A DNA stretch of 64,000 nt from Arsenophonus sp052174115. Its GTDB lineage: Bacteria > Pseudomonadota > Gammaproteobacteria > Enterobacterales > Enterobacteriaceae. The stretch is taken from positions 1 through 64,000 of the forward strand of contig JBQMRX010000001.1 of NCBI GenBank assembly GCA_052174115.1, given 5' to 3'. A model generated the notes under the pieces. That model ran no database searches, was not told the origin of the DNA, and saw only the letters and a program-made list of their open reading frames with translations. The translations under genes and the position numbers were made by a program. This document shows, one piece after another, positions 21,604-32,835 of the stretch (position 1 is the stretch's first letter; the number at the start of each line of letters is the position of its first letter).

Positions 21604-22147
21604 TTAAACGTATTTCATGTTTATCTTTTTTTATTTTTAATATTATTATCTAAATTTATATTTTTTTAAATATAAGTGTAATATCTTTATAAATTATATA
21701 TTTGTTTTTATGCTATTATAATAATATAATTTTTATTAAAATATTAATTATTTTTTATTAAAAACTACATAATAATAATGATTTTATTTATAGTTATTTT
21801 TATTTAAAATATTATATAAAAATATTAAAACTTTATAATAATATTAAATTATTTTTTTATAATTAATTATATTTATAACATATTAACTTTTTTGTTAAAT
21901 AGTTTTTTATGAAAAAAATCTTTATTATAAAAATAAAAATAAACAAAAACATAAAATAATAAAATTATATAAAAATAATGAATTAATATTTCATCTAAAT
22001 AGATAATTAAATCATCTTTAAAATTAAAATATATAATTTTAATAATTAAATAATTAAATAATATTTCATTTTATAATAAATAATTATTTTTAAATATTAT
22101 GTATATAAAATATTTTAAAAATGATAATATTTATTTTTAATCATTTT

Positions 22148-23197
22148 TTAATATAATGATTTCTCTCCTTTTTTCAACAAACGAATCAACAAATTATCTA
22201 TATTTTTTATAATTCCACTTATTAAACGATCAACAAAACGCTTAACTGGCATGTAAGTTACTTCAATAATTTCATGGGTATTAATTTGGTTAATAATAAT
22301 GTCATCACTAACTCCAATTTCATCAATTAATCCCTTTTCTTTTGCTTGAATACCATACCAATGCTCACCTGTTGCAACAGCATTAATATCAAGTGTTGGT
22401 CGTTTTTGATGTACAAAATCTTTAAATAATTGATGTGTTTCATTTAAGTCTTGTATAAATTTCTTACGACCTTGTTCAGTATTTTCGCCAAATAAAGTTA
22501 ATGTTCGTTTATATTCACCTGCTGTATGTAATTCTAGATCAATGTCTCTTTTTTTCAATAATCGATGAAAATTTGGTACTTGAGAAACTACACCAATAGA
22601 GCCAATAATTGCAAATGGAGCTGCTATAATACGATTTGCAACACAAGCCATCATATAACCACCGCTTGCAGCTACTTTATCTACAGAAATAGTTAATTTA
22701 AGACCTTTTTCTCGTAAACGATTTAATTGAGAAGCAGCTAATCCATAACCATGAACAATACCACCTTGACTTTCAAGTTTAAGTAAAATTTCATCTTTAT
22801 TATCAGCAATTAATAAAATTGCTGTAATTTCTTCACGTAATGTGCTAACTTCATGAGCATTCATACTTCCTTTAAAATTAATTACAAAAAAACAAGGTTT
22901 TTTTAACATTACTTGTTGACCAGATTTTAAACTTTCTTTCTGTTTTTTTTCTTCAATTTTATGTTGTTTCTTATAAGCTTTTAACCAAATTTTATATTCA
23001 GTATTACTCATTTTAATTTGTTGCATTTCACGTTGACGTTCGCGATATGCTTTACTTAAATCAATAAGTTTTAAATCACCTTTTTTACTTTCTTTACGAT
23101 GTCCAAAGTTAAAAATAACTAATGGAATTAATATAATACTAACAAATACTGTTACTGTTTTAGCAAAAAATAATCCATATGATGAAAGAAATTCCAC
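22148..23197 (-). CDS. sohB: S49-family inner-membrane protease SohB
   Basis: Membrane-bound serine protease of the SppA (S49) family. The 349 residues match E. coli. The N-terminal membrane segment spans about 10-30, then a charged, partly coiled region, then the protease domain. The catalytic Ser is at 178 in VAASGGYMMA and the Lys in AGEYKRTLTLFG. The start is GTG: E. coli begins MEFL, the same residues follow GTG here, and AAGGA lies seven bases before it. The stop lies in a short inverted repeat that may act as terminator. Downstream, topA is a fossil. Confidence 0.95.
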   Translation of the reverse strand: MEFLSSYGLFFAKTVTVFVSIILIPLVIFNFGHRKESKKGDLKLIDLSKAYRERQREMQQIKMSNTEYKIWLKAYKKQHKIEEKKQKESLKSGQQVMLKKPCFFVINFKGSMNAHEVSTLREEITAILLIADNKDEILLKLESQGGIVHGYGLAASQLNRLREKGLKLTISVDKVAASGGYMMACVANRIIAAPFAIIGSIGVVSQVPNFHRLLKKRDIDLELHTAGEYKRTLTLFGENTEQGRKKFIQDLNETHQLFKDFVHQKRPTLDINAVATGEHWYGIQAKEKGLIDEIGVSDDIIINQINTHEIIEVTYMPVKRFVDRLISGIIKNIDNLLIRLLKKGEKSLY

Positions 23198-26100
23198 AAT
23201 TCTATCCTTTTTTACAGAATATAAATAATAAGTTATTATAACTAAAATTTTAATAAAATACTTATAACTCTTATTAATAAATTTAAATAATTAAATTAAG
23301 AAAGTAATATATTTTCCTATAAAATTAAAATTTAATTTTAATTAAAATTATCTTACAATAAATATTGTATTATTATCATAAAATAATAAATTATATTAAT
23401 TTATTCATATTATAATATTAATTTCATTTTTAGTTTATAGAACAATTATAAAATTAAAATAAATTAAATAAATAATTATTTATAAATTAATAAATTTATA
23501 TTTTTAATTTTTTATTTATATTTTTAATTTATTAAAATAATAAAATTTTAATTCCATAAATTATTAATCGATGTTAATTAAATTTATTTCTATTTTATAA
23601 TATATTATTAATACTATACTACATAGTATAAGTATATTTGAAAAAACTATTATTTTAATATCTTCATTTATAAAAACAATTTTTTTTAAAAATTTACATT
23701 TAACTATTTATAAATTAATATTAATTATTGATAATTTTAGTATATTTATAAAATCATAAGAAAATTAATTTAAGTAATTATTTAATAAATATATAAATAA
23801 ATTAATAAATTTATATGCATGTATAGTCTTTAATAAACACTCTATTTTATGATTTGTGATTTTCAATTAAAGTAATATTAAATTATTTACATATATTTAA
23901 TTTTATATCATAATATATAATAATTTTAAAATTAATTTAACTATTTTTTTAATTGAATGTTTTATTAATGAATGAATTTGAGTATTATTAATTATATAAA
24001 AATATACATTGTATATTTATGATTAATATCATAATCTAAAAATGTTAAATTATTAGTTAATTTTTAAATCTATAGTATAAAATAGTAATGAATTAAATAT
24101 CTATATAAACTATTTAATTTTAATTTAACAATAATCAATTAATTAAGTAAGAATTAAATATAGTTAAATTCTATTCTTAATCATTATTAATTAGATAATT
24201 TATCTTTGATTTATATTAAATTAATATATGAAAAATTGTTTTTTAGTTTTTTAAAAAAAAATTAAAAAATTAAATTTTAATACTATAATTAATTTTAATT
24301 TTATAAACAATAATAAAGATTAAATAATTATTAGTACTAATATTGCTAAATTAAATAAAATTCTTTATTTTTCTAAATAAAGTATGTGATTCTATAATAA
24401 ACGAATATTTTTCAACTTTTTACTTTTCTGTTTTTTAATACTTATAAAATAATTATTATTATATCATTTCATAAGCCTTATAACTATAAGATTTATAAAA
24501 AATAAACCATGCTTTATCGTATATATTTTTTATTATTAGATCTTTTATTAAAAATATTTTTATTAAGTTATTTATTTAAATAAAAATAACATTTTAATAT
24601 TTTATTATTAAATTAATCAGAATTATTTTATTTAAAAATTTTTATAGCTAGTATCTAATGTGCGTTAATTAAACTTTTAATTTTATTTCTTTAGTAAAAC
24701 TTTTTAAAATTATTAAATGATAATTTAAACTAATTATTAATAAAATTTTACTAATATCATTATAAGAAGATTTTTTTAAAATCTACTTATTAAATAAGCT
24801 TCTTTATTATTATTTTATGTTTTTTTATTTATTATTTATCAAATTTTGATTATTAATAAAAAATAAAATAAAATTTTAATTATTTATAATGTATAATTTT
24901 AATTAATTAAAAATAAAAGTTATATTTATACAAATAGATTTGTTAATTTATTTTTGTAAATAAAACGAATTAAAATAAACTTATATTAAAAATAATAAAA
25001 TAAATTAATATAATCAATAAACTTATTCCAAATAAATTTTATTATTTAATTTATATTTAATCACATAAATAAAATTAATAAAATATATAATAATACCATT
25101 TTTATTAAAACATATTATTTAATTAATTAATAAAACTTTTATTTTTTATTAGTGAATATAAAATAGTTAATATCATGAGTAATCTATATATTTTTAAATA
25201 AAATAACTATGTTTTTATTTTTTCTTATATAATAAAAACTTTAATTTTGAAACTAAATACTATAAATATAGATTTTTAGAATTTAGAATTTTTATTCTAA
25301 TTAAATTTCAATTAAATAATGTAGATTGATTTGAAAATTAATATTAAAATTTATTAAAATGATTTTATCGATCTATTTTACTAATGTATTAATTATCAAA
25401 ATAATAATCTATTATTAATAATATTTAAAAATAATAGATATGTAAAATATAGTAATTAATTAAACAAAAAAATTATTTTTTATAATATTAAGTATAATAA
25501 AACTCATCACTAAATTTATATTAGTTTACATTGTTTAATGAATTAAAAAACAAATCTAATAATCAATTAATAATTAATTATTATAAAATTAATTCATGTT
25601 ATTACAAATAATAATTGAAATTAAGAGATATTAATATATTTATAAATAATAAATAAAATAGTAAAAATTACTTCGTACGAAAGATCATTATTATTCTTGT
25701 TTACTCTTATATTGAAATATATAATAATTATAAAAATTAATATTATTGTTAATAATTTATTAATTAAAATTATAAATTTTTATATATTATATTATTTAAT
25801 TATTTTTAAATTTTGATTTTTTATTAGATATAATACTTATTTTTTATTTAATAAAAATAATTTAATTGATATAATATATATTTTAAGATAATAATAATTG
25901 TATAAATAATTATTTTAAGATAAACATAAAAATATACTTTTGTATTTATCTTATCAATTATTAATAATTAATTATTAATAATTTATTTGTATTTCATTAT
26001 TAATTAACTAATTGATTATATATAAATATTAAATAAATATTTATATATTTTTTATTAATAAATTATTTTCTATTATTTTAATGCTAAAAATAAAATTTTT

Positions 26101-26524
26101 AAAAAACGTATGAGATGCATGATTCAACAAATTTCATTAATAATACTTAGATGTAACTAAATTGATAAAATATTTTATCATGTGAGATAATTTTTATCTT
26201 AATGAAATAAGATATTTTTTGTATTTTAGTTAAAATTTAATATATATAAATATAATTTATTTATATTAAATTATTAAAATTATACATCAAAATAGATGTT
26301 AATGCATTAAGTTTAAAATAAATAATTATATTCTTACGCTTAATATAATTATATTATAAATTTATTTTTAATATTTAGTTTTTGTTTATAAAATAATTAT
26401 GAAATTTATTATTGTAGCAACAATCTTATACTGTGTAAAAGTTATATATTTCATTCACTATAAATTACAATATATAACTAAATGTTAATAATAAACACAA
26501 GTTATAAGATATAGGAGTAGTTTT
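23198..26524. other. 3.3-kb desert between sohB and yciC
   Basis: In E. coli the yciK-btuR-rluB and trp genes and ompW lie between sohB and yciC. I see no open gene, tRNA or clearly readable fossil. A slightly less AT-rich patch at about 25660-25710 may be a remnant, but I could not assign it. Small hairpins occur (for example 26162-26179, TGATAAAAT with its complement). Confidence 0.6.
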
Positions 26525-27271
26525 ATGTCTATTACGGCCAACTCACTTATCAATGATAGTTTTAATTTTTTTAAAAATCAACTAAGAGATCTTTTTGTCT
26601 TATCATTTATTTCAGCTAATATAAGCTTAATATTTTATTATTTTTTAGTTCCTATCAATGAAATGATAACTATTATCAAAACACTTAATATTCAAAATAA
26701 CTCAATTTCACTTTTAACATGGATAAGTCAACTTTCTAATAAAGAAAAAGCAATACTTATAAAAGTTTCATTACTTTCATTAACTGCGATTTTTATCGGA
26801 TTAGTATTATTAGTTTCTTCAGTAATTACTTATTTATCAGAATTTAATGCCGGTAATAACATTAATTCATTACAAGCTTTTATACTTTCATTAAATAAAT
26901 TACCTAACATCTTAGTTTTATTAATTATTTGTATTATTATAACTTACTTTGGATTTATGTTATTCATTTTACCGGGTATAATTTTAGCTGTTGGTTTTTC
27001 ATTATCTCCTATTATTTTAATAACTGATAAAAATAGTATACCATTACGAGCTATTAGTAAAAGTTGGAAAATAGCATTTCGTTATTGGTGGTTAATTTTA
27101 ATAATTTTATTATCTTGGTTAACATTACAAATATTAATTAGTCTATTACTTGGAGAATTTCATTTTTTACCAAATGTAATAAATAATATTATTTCTTTTA
27201 CATTGAATAATTTACTTACAACTTTTATATTAATTTATTTTTTTCGTCTATATATGCTAGCAGAAAAATAA
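26525..27271 (+). CDS. yciC: UPF0259 membrane protein YciC
   Basis: Polytopic inner-membrane protein of unknown function. It has 248 residues (E. coli 247), with about six hydrophobic segments and the same start (MSITANSLINDSFNFFKNQL) and end (FRLYMLAEK) as E. coli YciC. A strong AGGAG ribosome site lies seven bases upstream of the ATG. It is followed at 222 bases by yciB on the same strand, as in E. coli yciC-yciB-yciA. Its persistence next to yciB in so reduced a genome suggests an envelope role, but none is known to me. Confidence 0.9.
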   Translation: MSITANSLINDSFNFFKNQLRDLFVLSFISANISLIFYYFLVPINEMITIIKTLNIQNNSISLLTWISQLSNKEKAILIKVSLLSLTAIFIGLVLLVSSVITYLSEFNAGNNINSLQAFILSLNKLPNILVLLIICIIITYFGFMLFILPGIILAVGFSLSPIILITDKNSIPLRAISKSWKIAFRYWWLILIILLSWLTLQILISLLLGEFHFLPNVINNIISFTLNNLLTTFILIYFFRLYMLAEK

Positions 27272-27324
27272 AAAATTAAAAAAATAAAATATTATAATCA
27301 TTACTTTTTGTTAAGTTTTATTAT

Positions 27325-27356
27325 AAAATTTTAAGTTAATAAAATTTTAAGTTAAT
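27325..27356. repeat. Tandem duplication of 16 bp
   Basis: AAAATTTTAAGTTAAT occurs twice head to tail (27325-27340, 27341-27356) in the yciC-yciB spacer. A recent slippage duplication is the simplest reading. Confidence 0.75.
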
Positions 27357-27493
27357 TGTTTTAATTTATTATTTATAAAATAATTACATAAATAAAAAAT
27401 TATACTTATGTGTATAATATCAAGTAATATTTTTTTTAAATAAAATACCATAAATATTAAATTTATTCAAAAAAAATAAGGATAAATGTTTTT

Positions 27494-28021
27494 ATGAGAC
27501 AACTATTAGATTTTTTTCCTCTTATTATTTTTTTTATTGTATATAAAAAGATAGATATTTTTTATGCATCTGGTGCATTAATGATTGCAACCTCTTTATC
27601 TACGTTGATCACCTATCTTATTTATAAAAAAATTGAAAAAAGTGCTTTTATTATTTTAATAATAGTGATGATTTTTAGTGGATTAACATTGATTTTTCAT
27701 AATGATCTTTTTATTAAATGGAAAGTGACAGTTATTTATGCTATCTCTTCATTAACATTATTAATTAGTCAATTTTTTTTTCAAAAACCTTTACTTAAAA
27801 AAATGTTTGATAAAAAAATTTTTTTAAATAATAAAATCTGGAATAAATTAAATTTATCATGGGCAGTTTTTTTTGCTATTTGCGCTTTAGTTAATATTTA
27901 TGTTGCTTTTTGGCTACCTCAAGAGGTTTGGGTTAATTTTAAAGTTTTTGGTTTAATAATAATCACGTTAATATTTACAATATTTACTATGATGTTTATT
28001 TATAAACATCATAGTAAATAA
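27494..28021 (+). CDS. yciB: Inner membrane-spanning protein YciB (IspZ)
   Basis: Septation/cell-envelope membrane protein, called IspZ or YciB. It has 175 residues (E. coli 179) and about five membrane segments. Conserved stretches are LDFFPLIIFFIVYK, LTLIFHNDLFIKWKVTVIYA, WNKLNLSWAVFF and WVNFKVFGL. AAGGA lies upstream of the start; another ATG nine bases earlier runs directly into a stop, so 27494 is the start. Its normal follower yciA is only a fossil. E. coli work links YciB to peptidoglycan synthesis and division; the role here is inferred. Confidence 0.93.
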   Translation: MRQLLDFFPLIIFFIVYKKIDIFYASGALMIATSLSTLITYLIYKKIEKSAFIILIIVMIFSGLTLIFHNDLFIKWKVTVIYAISSLTLLISQFFFQKPLLKKMFDKKIFLNNKIWNKLNLSWAVFFAICALVNIYVAFWLPQEVWVNFKVFGLIIITLIFTIFTMMFIYKHHSK

Positions 28022-28167
28022 TAAAAATAATCTATATAATAATAATTAATAAATATCTTTATTATAAATATATAATTATATATAAATAATAAAATTAAAT
28101 TTTTATAAAATATTAACTATTATTTAAATAATAGTTAATTATTCATCTTTATTTATAAATAAAAGTT

Positions 28168-28251
28168 AATTTTAATGTTAATAACAATATATTTAATAAT
28201 CTATTATTATTGAAAATAAATATAATTGTTATTTTTTTAACAAAAATCATA
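28168..28251 (+). pseudogene. yciA: Fossil of yciA (acyl-CoA thioesterase)
   Basis: Twenty-eight codons read N-F-N-V-N-N-N-I-F-N-N-L-L-L-L-K-I-N-I-I-V-I-F-L-T-K-I-I. They align without a gap to E. coli YciA from DTNANGDIFGGWLMSQMD to IGGAILAKEI. Identities include both Asn, IF, Leu, Ile, Leu, Lys and Ile. Differences are mostly G-to-A or C-to-T (GAT to AAT, GGT to AAT, GCT to GTT). A stop follows soon after. It lies directly after yciB, the E. coli order. Outside this core the match fades. Confidence 0.75.
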
Positions 28252-28525
28252 TATTGATTCATTATTATTTTGTTATTAATTTAACATGTATTCAAAAAAA
28301 TAATTTTTTATAACACATTATATATTAATATACTTATTTATTAAGTCAATTAACACGTTAAGCAAATTATTATTAATGTTAATAACAATCAAAAATTAAT
28401 CAATTAATTTAATCATTAAAAACTATAGATTATCAAAATATTAAGAACTTAAACTCTAAATTATCATAATTATATTTATAAAATTTCTAAAAAAATTATA
28501 TTATTATTTTGTATAATTTTGATAA

Positions 28526-28568
28526 AACTTACAAATAAATTAATTTTAAATTAATTTATTTGTAAGTT
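28526..28568. terminator. Perfect inverted repeat at the former yciA/tonB junction
   Basis: Arms 28526-28546 and 28548-28568 are fully complementary around one base. If yciA kept its usual length it would have ended near 28490, so this repeat is where E. coli carries a bidirectional terminator shared by yciA and tonB. Calling it the relic of that terminator is an inference; no long T-run follows. Confidence 0.5.
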
Positions 28569-29149
28569 AAAAACAAAAAAATTATTTTTGATTCAATTTT
28601 AAAAATTAAGAAATACTAATTAAATAATAAATTTATTAATTTAAATTAATAATTAACTTTTATAATAATAAAATATTTAATTTTATTGTTATAATTAAAT
28701 ATTTTAATAATATTTTTTTAAAAATAATAACTATTTAATTTTAAATCTTGTTTAACAATTAATTTACTATAAAACATAATTTATTTTTATAAATAACATT
28801 ATTTTAATTTAAAAATTAAACTTTATTATTAAAGTTAATAACTATTTTAACTTATTATAAATAATATTTATTAATTTACTAAAATTTAATAAATTAAAAC
28901 CTAAAGATTGTTTAATCATAAAAATTAATATAACAATAATTAATAATATAAATATTATAAAAATATAAATACTACAAATTAATAAATATATAAAAAATAA
29001 TGATAAAAATAAATAATACAAATATAAAAATAATTATTAAATATATAAAAAATTTTTTCTTTACTTAAGTAATTTAAATGAATTATTTTATAAATATAAT
29101 CATAAAGACGTATATCAATCATATTTAATATCGATATTCTACTAAAAAT

Positions 29150-29178
29150 AAAAAAATTACCATAAAAATTATGGTAAT
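29150..29178 (-). terminator. Orphan minus-strand intrinsic terminator
   Basis: A 10-bp perfect stem (ATTACCATAA and its complement, 29156-29165 and 29169-29178) with an AAA loop, including a G+C-containing core. Read on the minus strand it is followed by a run of six or seven T. The only minus-strand gene to its right is galU, more than 4.5 kb away with cls and hns between, so it has no obvious gene to terminate. Confidence 0.6.
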
Positions 29179-29501
29179 CATCTACTATCTAATATTAATT
29201 AACAATAGTAAAATTATAAATCAGAAAATATTAATTAATTATCAATTTATTACTATTAATTTAATAATAAATCTATTTTATTTATAGCACAATATAACAA
29301 GTAAATATTTGAATTTATAAATTATAATTTATACATATGACTATAAAAATCAAAATAATTGTAATATTTATCAAATAAATTGAAATTTTTTAATTAAATT
29401 AAAATCGTACTTTTAATATTCATAACAAATTTTATTTTTTATAGTGAATAATCAGATAATAAATAGTATTAAATAATTCCTAAGATAGGAACATTTTGCT
29501 T

Positions 29502-30962
29502 ATGCTAACCTTTTTGATTTTATTAAACTGGATTTTTCTTTTTTTATACTGGCTGATAATTGCCACAATTACTATACGTATTTTATTAGAACGACGACCA
29601 GTTACTTCTATCTTAACTTGGTTATTAATTATTTATATTATTCCACTTATTGGTATTATTGCTTATTTAACTTTTAGTGAATTACATCTTGGCAAACAAA
29701 GAGTAATAAAAGCAAAAGATATGTGGTTTTCAGTTAAAATTTGGCTTAAAGAGTTTAAACAATCAAAATATATTTTTTGTAAAAGTAATAGTCAAGTGGC
29801 TGAATCTTTATTTGAATTATGTGAAAAAAGACAAGGAATTTGTGCTGTTAAAGGTAATAAAATTCAACTTTTAACTAATTATCAAGACGTATTAAATGCA
29901 ATAATATTCGATATTAATTCAGCTTATTATAATATCGAAATGGTATTTTATATTTGGCAAAATGGAGGATTAATCGATGAAGTTACAGAAGCTCTGATTA
30001 ATGCCGCAAAACGTGGCATAAAATGTCGAATTATGATTGATTCTGCTGGTAGTTGGTGTTTTTTTCATAGTAATCAACCAAAAAAAATGCGTGAAGCTGG
30101 AATAGAATTAATAGAATCATTAAAAATAAATTTATTTCGTTTTTTTTTACATCGAATAGATCTTCGTCAACATCAAAAAATAATCATTATTGATAATTAT
30201 ATTTCTTATGTTGGTAGCATGAACATGGTTGATCCACGATTTTTTAAACAAAATTCAGGTATAGGGAAATTAGTAGATATCGTAATTCGAATGGAGGGTC
30301 CTATTTCAACAATACTTGGTATTGTTTATGCTTTTGATTGGGAAATGGAAACAGGGCAACGTATTCTTCCACCTTCTCCTGATATAAATATTATACCATT
30401 TGAACAAACTAATGGTCACATAACGCAAATTATTGCTTCAGGTCCAGGTTTTCCGAAAGAATTGATTCAACAATCTTTAATGACTGTTATTTTTTCTGCT
30501 CGTAAACAACTTATTATTACCACTCCATACTTTGTTCCAAGTGATAATTTAATTTATGCCATTTGTACTGCAGCAATGCGTGGCGTAGAAGTATTAATTG
30601 TGATTCCTAATCAAAATAATTCTTTTTTAGTTCGTTGGGCGAGTCGAGCGTTTTACTCTGAATTATTAGAAGCAGGTGTTAAAATTTATCAATTTAATGA
30701 TGGTCTTTTGCATACTAAAAGTTTATCTGTTGATGGTGAGTTAACTTTAATTGGTTCAGTTAATTTAGATATGAGAAGCCTTTGGCTTAATTTTGAAATT
30801 ATTGTTGTTATTGATGATAAAAATTTTGGTAATAATTTAATATTAGTTCAATATGATTATATTGCTAGATCTACCCCTATAATTCAAAAAAATTGGAATA
30901 AACGTCCATTATGGAACCGTATTGTAGAACGTATTTGTTATTTTTTTAGTCCATTATTATAA
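29502..30962 (+). CDS. clsA: Cardiolipin synthase A
   Basis: Inner-membrane phospholipase D-family enzyme making cardiolipin from two phosphatidylglycerols. Two N-terminal membrane helices are followed by two HKD motifs, HQKIIIIDNYISYVGSMN and HTKSLSVDGELTLIGSVN. I chose ATG 29502, which gives 486 residues, exactly the E. coli ClsA length; an in-frame TTG two codons earlier (29496) is nearer the AGGA ribosome site and is an alternative start. The C-terminal FSPLL equals E. coli. With cdh it shows that phospholipid remodelling is retained. Confidence 0.96.
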   Translation: MLTFLILLNWIFLFLYWLIIATITIRILLERRPVTSILTWLLIIYIIPLIGIIAYLTFSELHLGKQRVIKAKDMWFSVKIWLKEFKQSKYIFCKSNSQVAESLFELCEKRQGICAVKGNKIQLLTNYQDVLNAIIFDINSAYYNIEMVFYIWQNGGLIDEVTEALINAAKRGIKCRIMIDSAGSWCFFHSNQPKKMREAGIELIESLKINLFRFFLHRIDLRQHQKIIIIDNYISYVGSMNMVDPRFFKQNSGIGKLVDIVIRMEGPISTILGIVYAFDWEMETGQRILPPSPDINIIPFEQTNGHITQIIASGPGFPKELIQQSLMTVIFSARKQLIITTPYFVPSDNLIYAICTAAMRGVEVLIVIPNQNNSFLVRWASRAFYSELLEAGVKIYQFNDGLLHTKSLSVDGELTLIGSVNLDMRSLWLNFEIIVVIDDKNFGNNLILVQYDYIARSTPIIQKNWNKRPLWNRIVERICYFFSPLL

Positions 30963-31171
30963 TATTTTTTTCATAAAATAAATATATAAAAATTTAATTT
31001 AATAAAATTAACAATTAAAAATTTCAATATATAAAGTTATAAATAAAAAACAAATTTCAATTAGTTTTATATATAACATGTTCTATTAATTAATTTAACT
31101 TTAATGTTCTTCTGATAATTAATTTTATTTTATAAAATTTTTTAAATTATTTAATTAAGTTAAAAGATATA

Positions 31172-31213
31172 ATTTTGTTATTTTATTTTTTAATAAAAAT
31201 AAAATAACAAAAT
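31172..31213 (+). terminator. Perfect 19-bp hairpin after cls
   Basis: Arms 31172-31190 and 31195-31213 pair perfectly around a four-base TAAT loop, 210 bases after the cls stop. The stem is flanked by a T-rich left arm and an A-rich right arm. It could terminate cls transcription; distance and lack of a following T-run keep this tentative. Confidence 0.45.
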
Positions 31214-31280
31214 ACTTTCAAAAATTAATTATAAATTAATTTTCTATTAAAATAAAATATCATTAACTTATTTATAATTT

Positions 31281-31310
31281 ATTTATATATATTTATATAT
31301 ATTTATATAT
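31281..31310. repeat. Three tandem copies of a 10-bp unit
   Basis: The unit ATTTATATAT occurs three times in a row. Simple-sequence repeat in non-coding DNA. Confidence 0.7.
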
Positions 31311-31784
31311 ATTAATACATATTTTATATTATTTAATTTTATTTTAATATTAATTTTAAATGTTATTTAATAAAAATATTTTTAATTATTATATTATTTT
31401 TTTTCTATAAAATACAATTTTTATTGTAAAGAATATTTACAATAAATTATATAAATATTTTATTACTAATTACAATAATTTTATTAAAAACTAAAATTTT
31501 AAAAAAATATAAAATATTATTTTTTAAAAACTAACTTAAATTCAATTATTATTGATTAACTTATAATTAATTTAATAAATTAATTATAATAAAGTACTAT
31601 TAAATATTAAAATTTTAATTAAAATACATTAAACAAACTATAAAAATAATTTTTGCAAAAATTATCATTGTTATTTTTATTATTTACTTTAGTTAAATTT
31701 CTTTAATTCTATTAAAAATAAAAAACTTTTTGAAATATTAAATATTAATTATGCTTATTATTTTATAATAAAAACTAAGTAAAT

Positions 31785-31856
31785 TAATTCTAAAACAAAT
31801 AAAATAAAAAAGATTAATTTTAATTAATCTTTTTTATTTTATTTGTTTTAGAATTA
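31785..31856. repeat. 72-bp palindrome with perfect 35-bp arms
   Basis: Arms 31785-31819 and 31822-31856 are complementary at every one of 35 positions around a TT centre. Each arm includes G and C positions that also pair, so it is not an artefact of an alternating AT run. It is the longest inverted repeat I found in the window. It may be a strong bidirectional terminator, since an A-rich arm is followed by a T-rich arm, or a fresh template-switch product. Confidence 0.9.
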
Positions 31857-32835
31857 TTGTATAGATAATTTTTATAATTTTAAATTAGTTTATTTATTAA
31901 AATTATAAAACAAATTTATTAAAATATTTTTTATTTCTAAAACTTATAAACTAAAAATATTTAATTAAAACTAAATTATACTAAAAAATAAAAACATATT
32001 TGCCATAAAATTATTAATTCTACTTATCTTCAAGTATATTTAACTATTAATAATTACAGAAAAAATTTATTATTACTGAAATTAAATAAAACTTTATTCT
32101 TAATAAAAATTTTTTAATAAATTTATATTATAAAACCATTAATATATTTAAATTTTATAATATAAAAATTTAAATATATTATAAATTAATAACAATTTAT
32201 TAATATTATTTATAATTAAATATTTATTATTTAACTACAAATAGTTATCTTTTTTAAACTAAGATGTAAAATAGTAATTATAAAATAAATAATTCATTAA
32301 AATATATTCATAATTCATAAATAACATAAAAACCAATAAATATAGATAATTAATAGTTTTGTAAAATTAATTAATTTATTTTTAATTATATTAATATTAA
32401 AGTAACAAAATAGTTAAATTAATAATTTATTTATTTTTATACTAAATAATAAATAAATAAATTTAAATCGTTATTAACTGTATATTTTTTTTAAAAATAT
32501 TTTTAATATTTTCTATATATATTATTGAATATTATTTAATTTTATTTTAACATTAAAAAATTAATATATTTAATAAATGTCTTTAAAAAAATTTATAATT
32601 AAATTATTAATACATATTAAGTTATAATTTTATATATGTTACTTATTATAAATAAAAATAAAATATTATTTTATATATAATCAAATTAAAATATAAAAAT
32701 ATTATTATCTTGATAAAAATTTAAAAGTATTATTTATATCTAATATAAAATATACAATATTTTCAATAAAAACTTATATTTTGAAATATAAATTTTAAAA
32801 AATAATAAATTTAACTTTATTTTATAATTTCACTA

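Larger units (their letters stand above)
18005..22147. other. 4.1-kb desert: former cysB-topA interval
   Basis: E. coli has topA and cysB between sohB and acnA, about 3.6 kb of coding sequence on the same strand. This interval is 4.1 kb with no open gene. A long topA fossil is readable at about 20.7-21.6 kb; a possible zinc-finger remnant (Y-P-E then L-N-N) is near 20140 and a possible N-terminal piece near 21640-21720. I could not read cysB. There is a TTTA repeat at 18958-18982 and a 13-bp hairpin at 21308-21336. Confidence 0.75.
28022..29495. other. Decayed yciA-tonB-yciI interval between yciB and cls
   Basis: About 1.5 kb. The yciA fossil is readable at 28168-28251, with a perfect inverted repeat (28526-28568) where the shared yciA/tonB terminator lies in E. 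coli, and a minus-strand terminator-like hairpin at 29150-29178. I could not read tonB or yciI with confidence. Confidence 0.7.

Noticed and set aside
25661..25710. A patch with more G and C that might be a gene remnant
   Set aside because: I could not match it to any expected neighbour (rluB, btuR, yciK, trp genes) in any frame.
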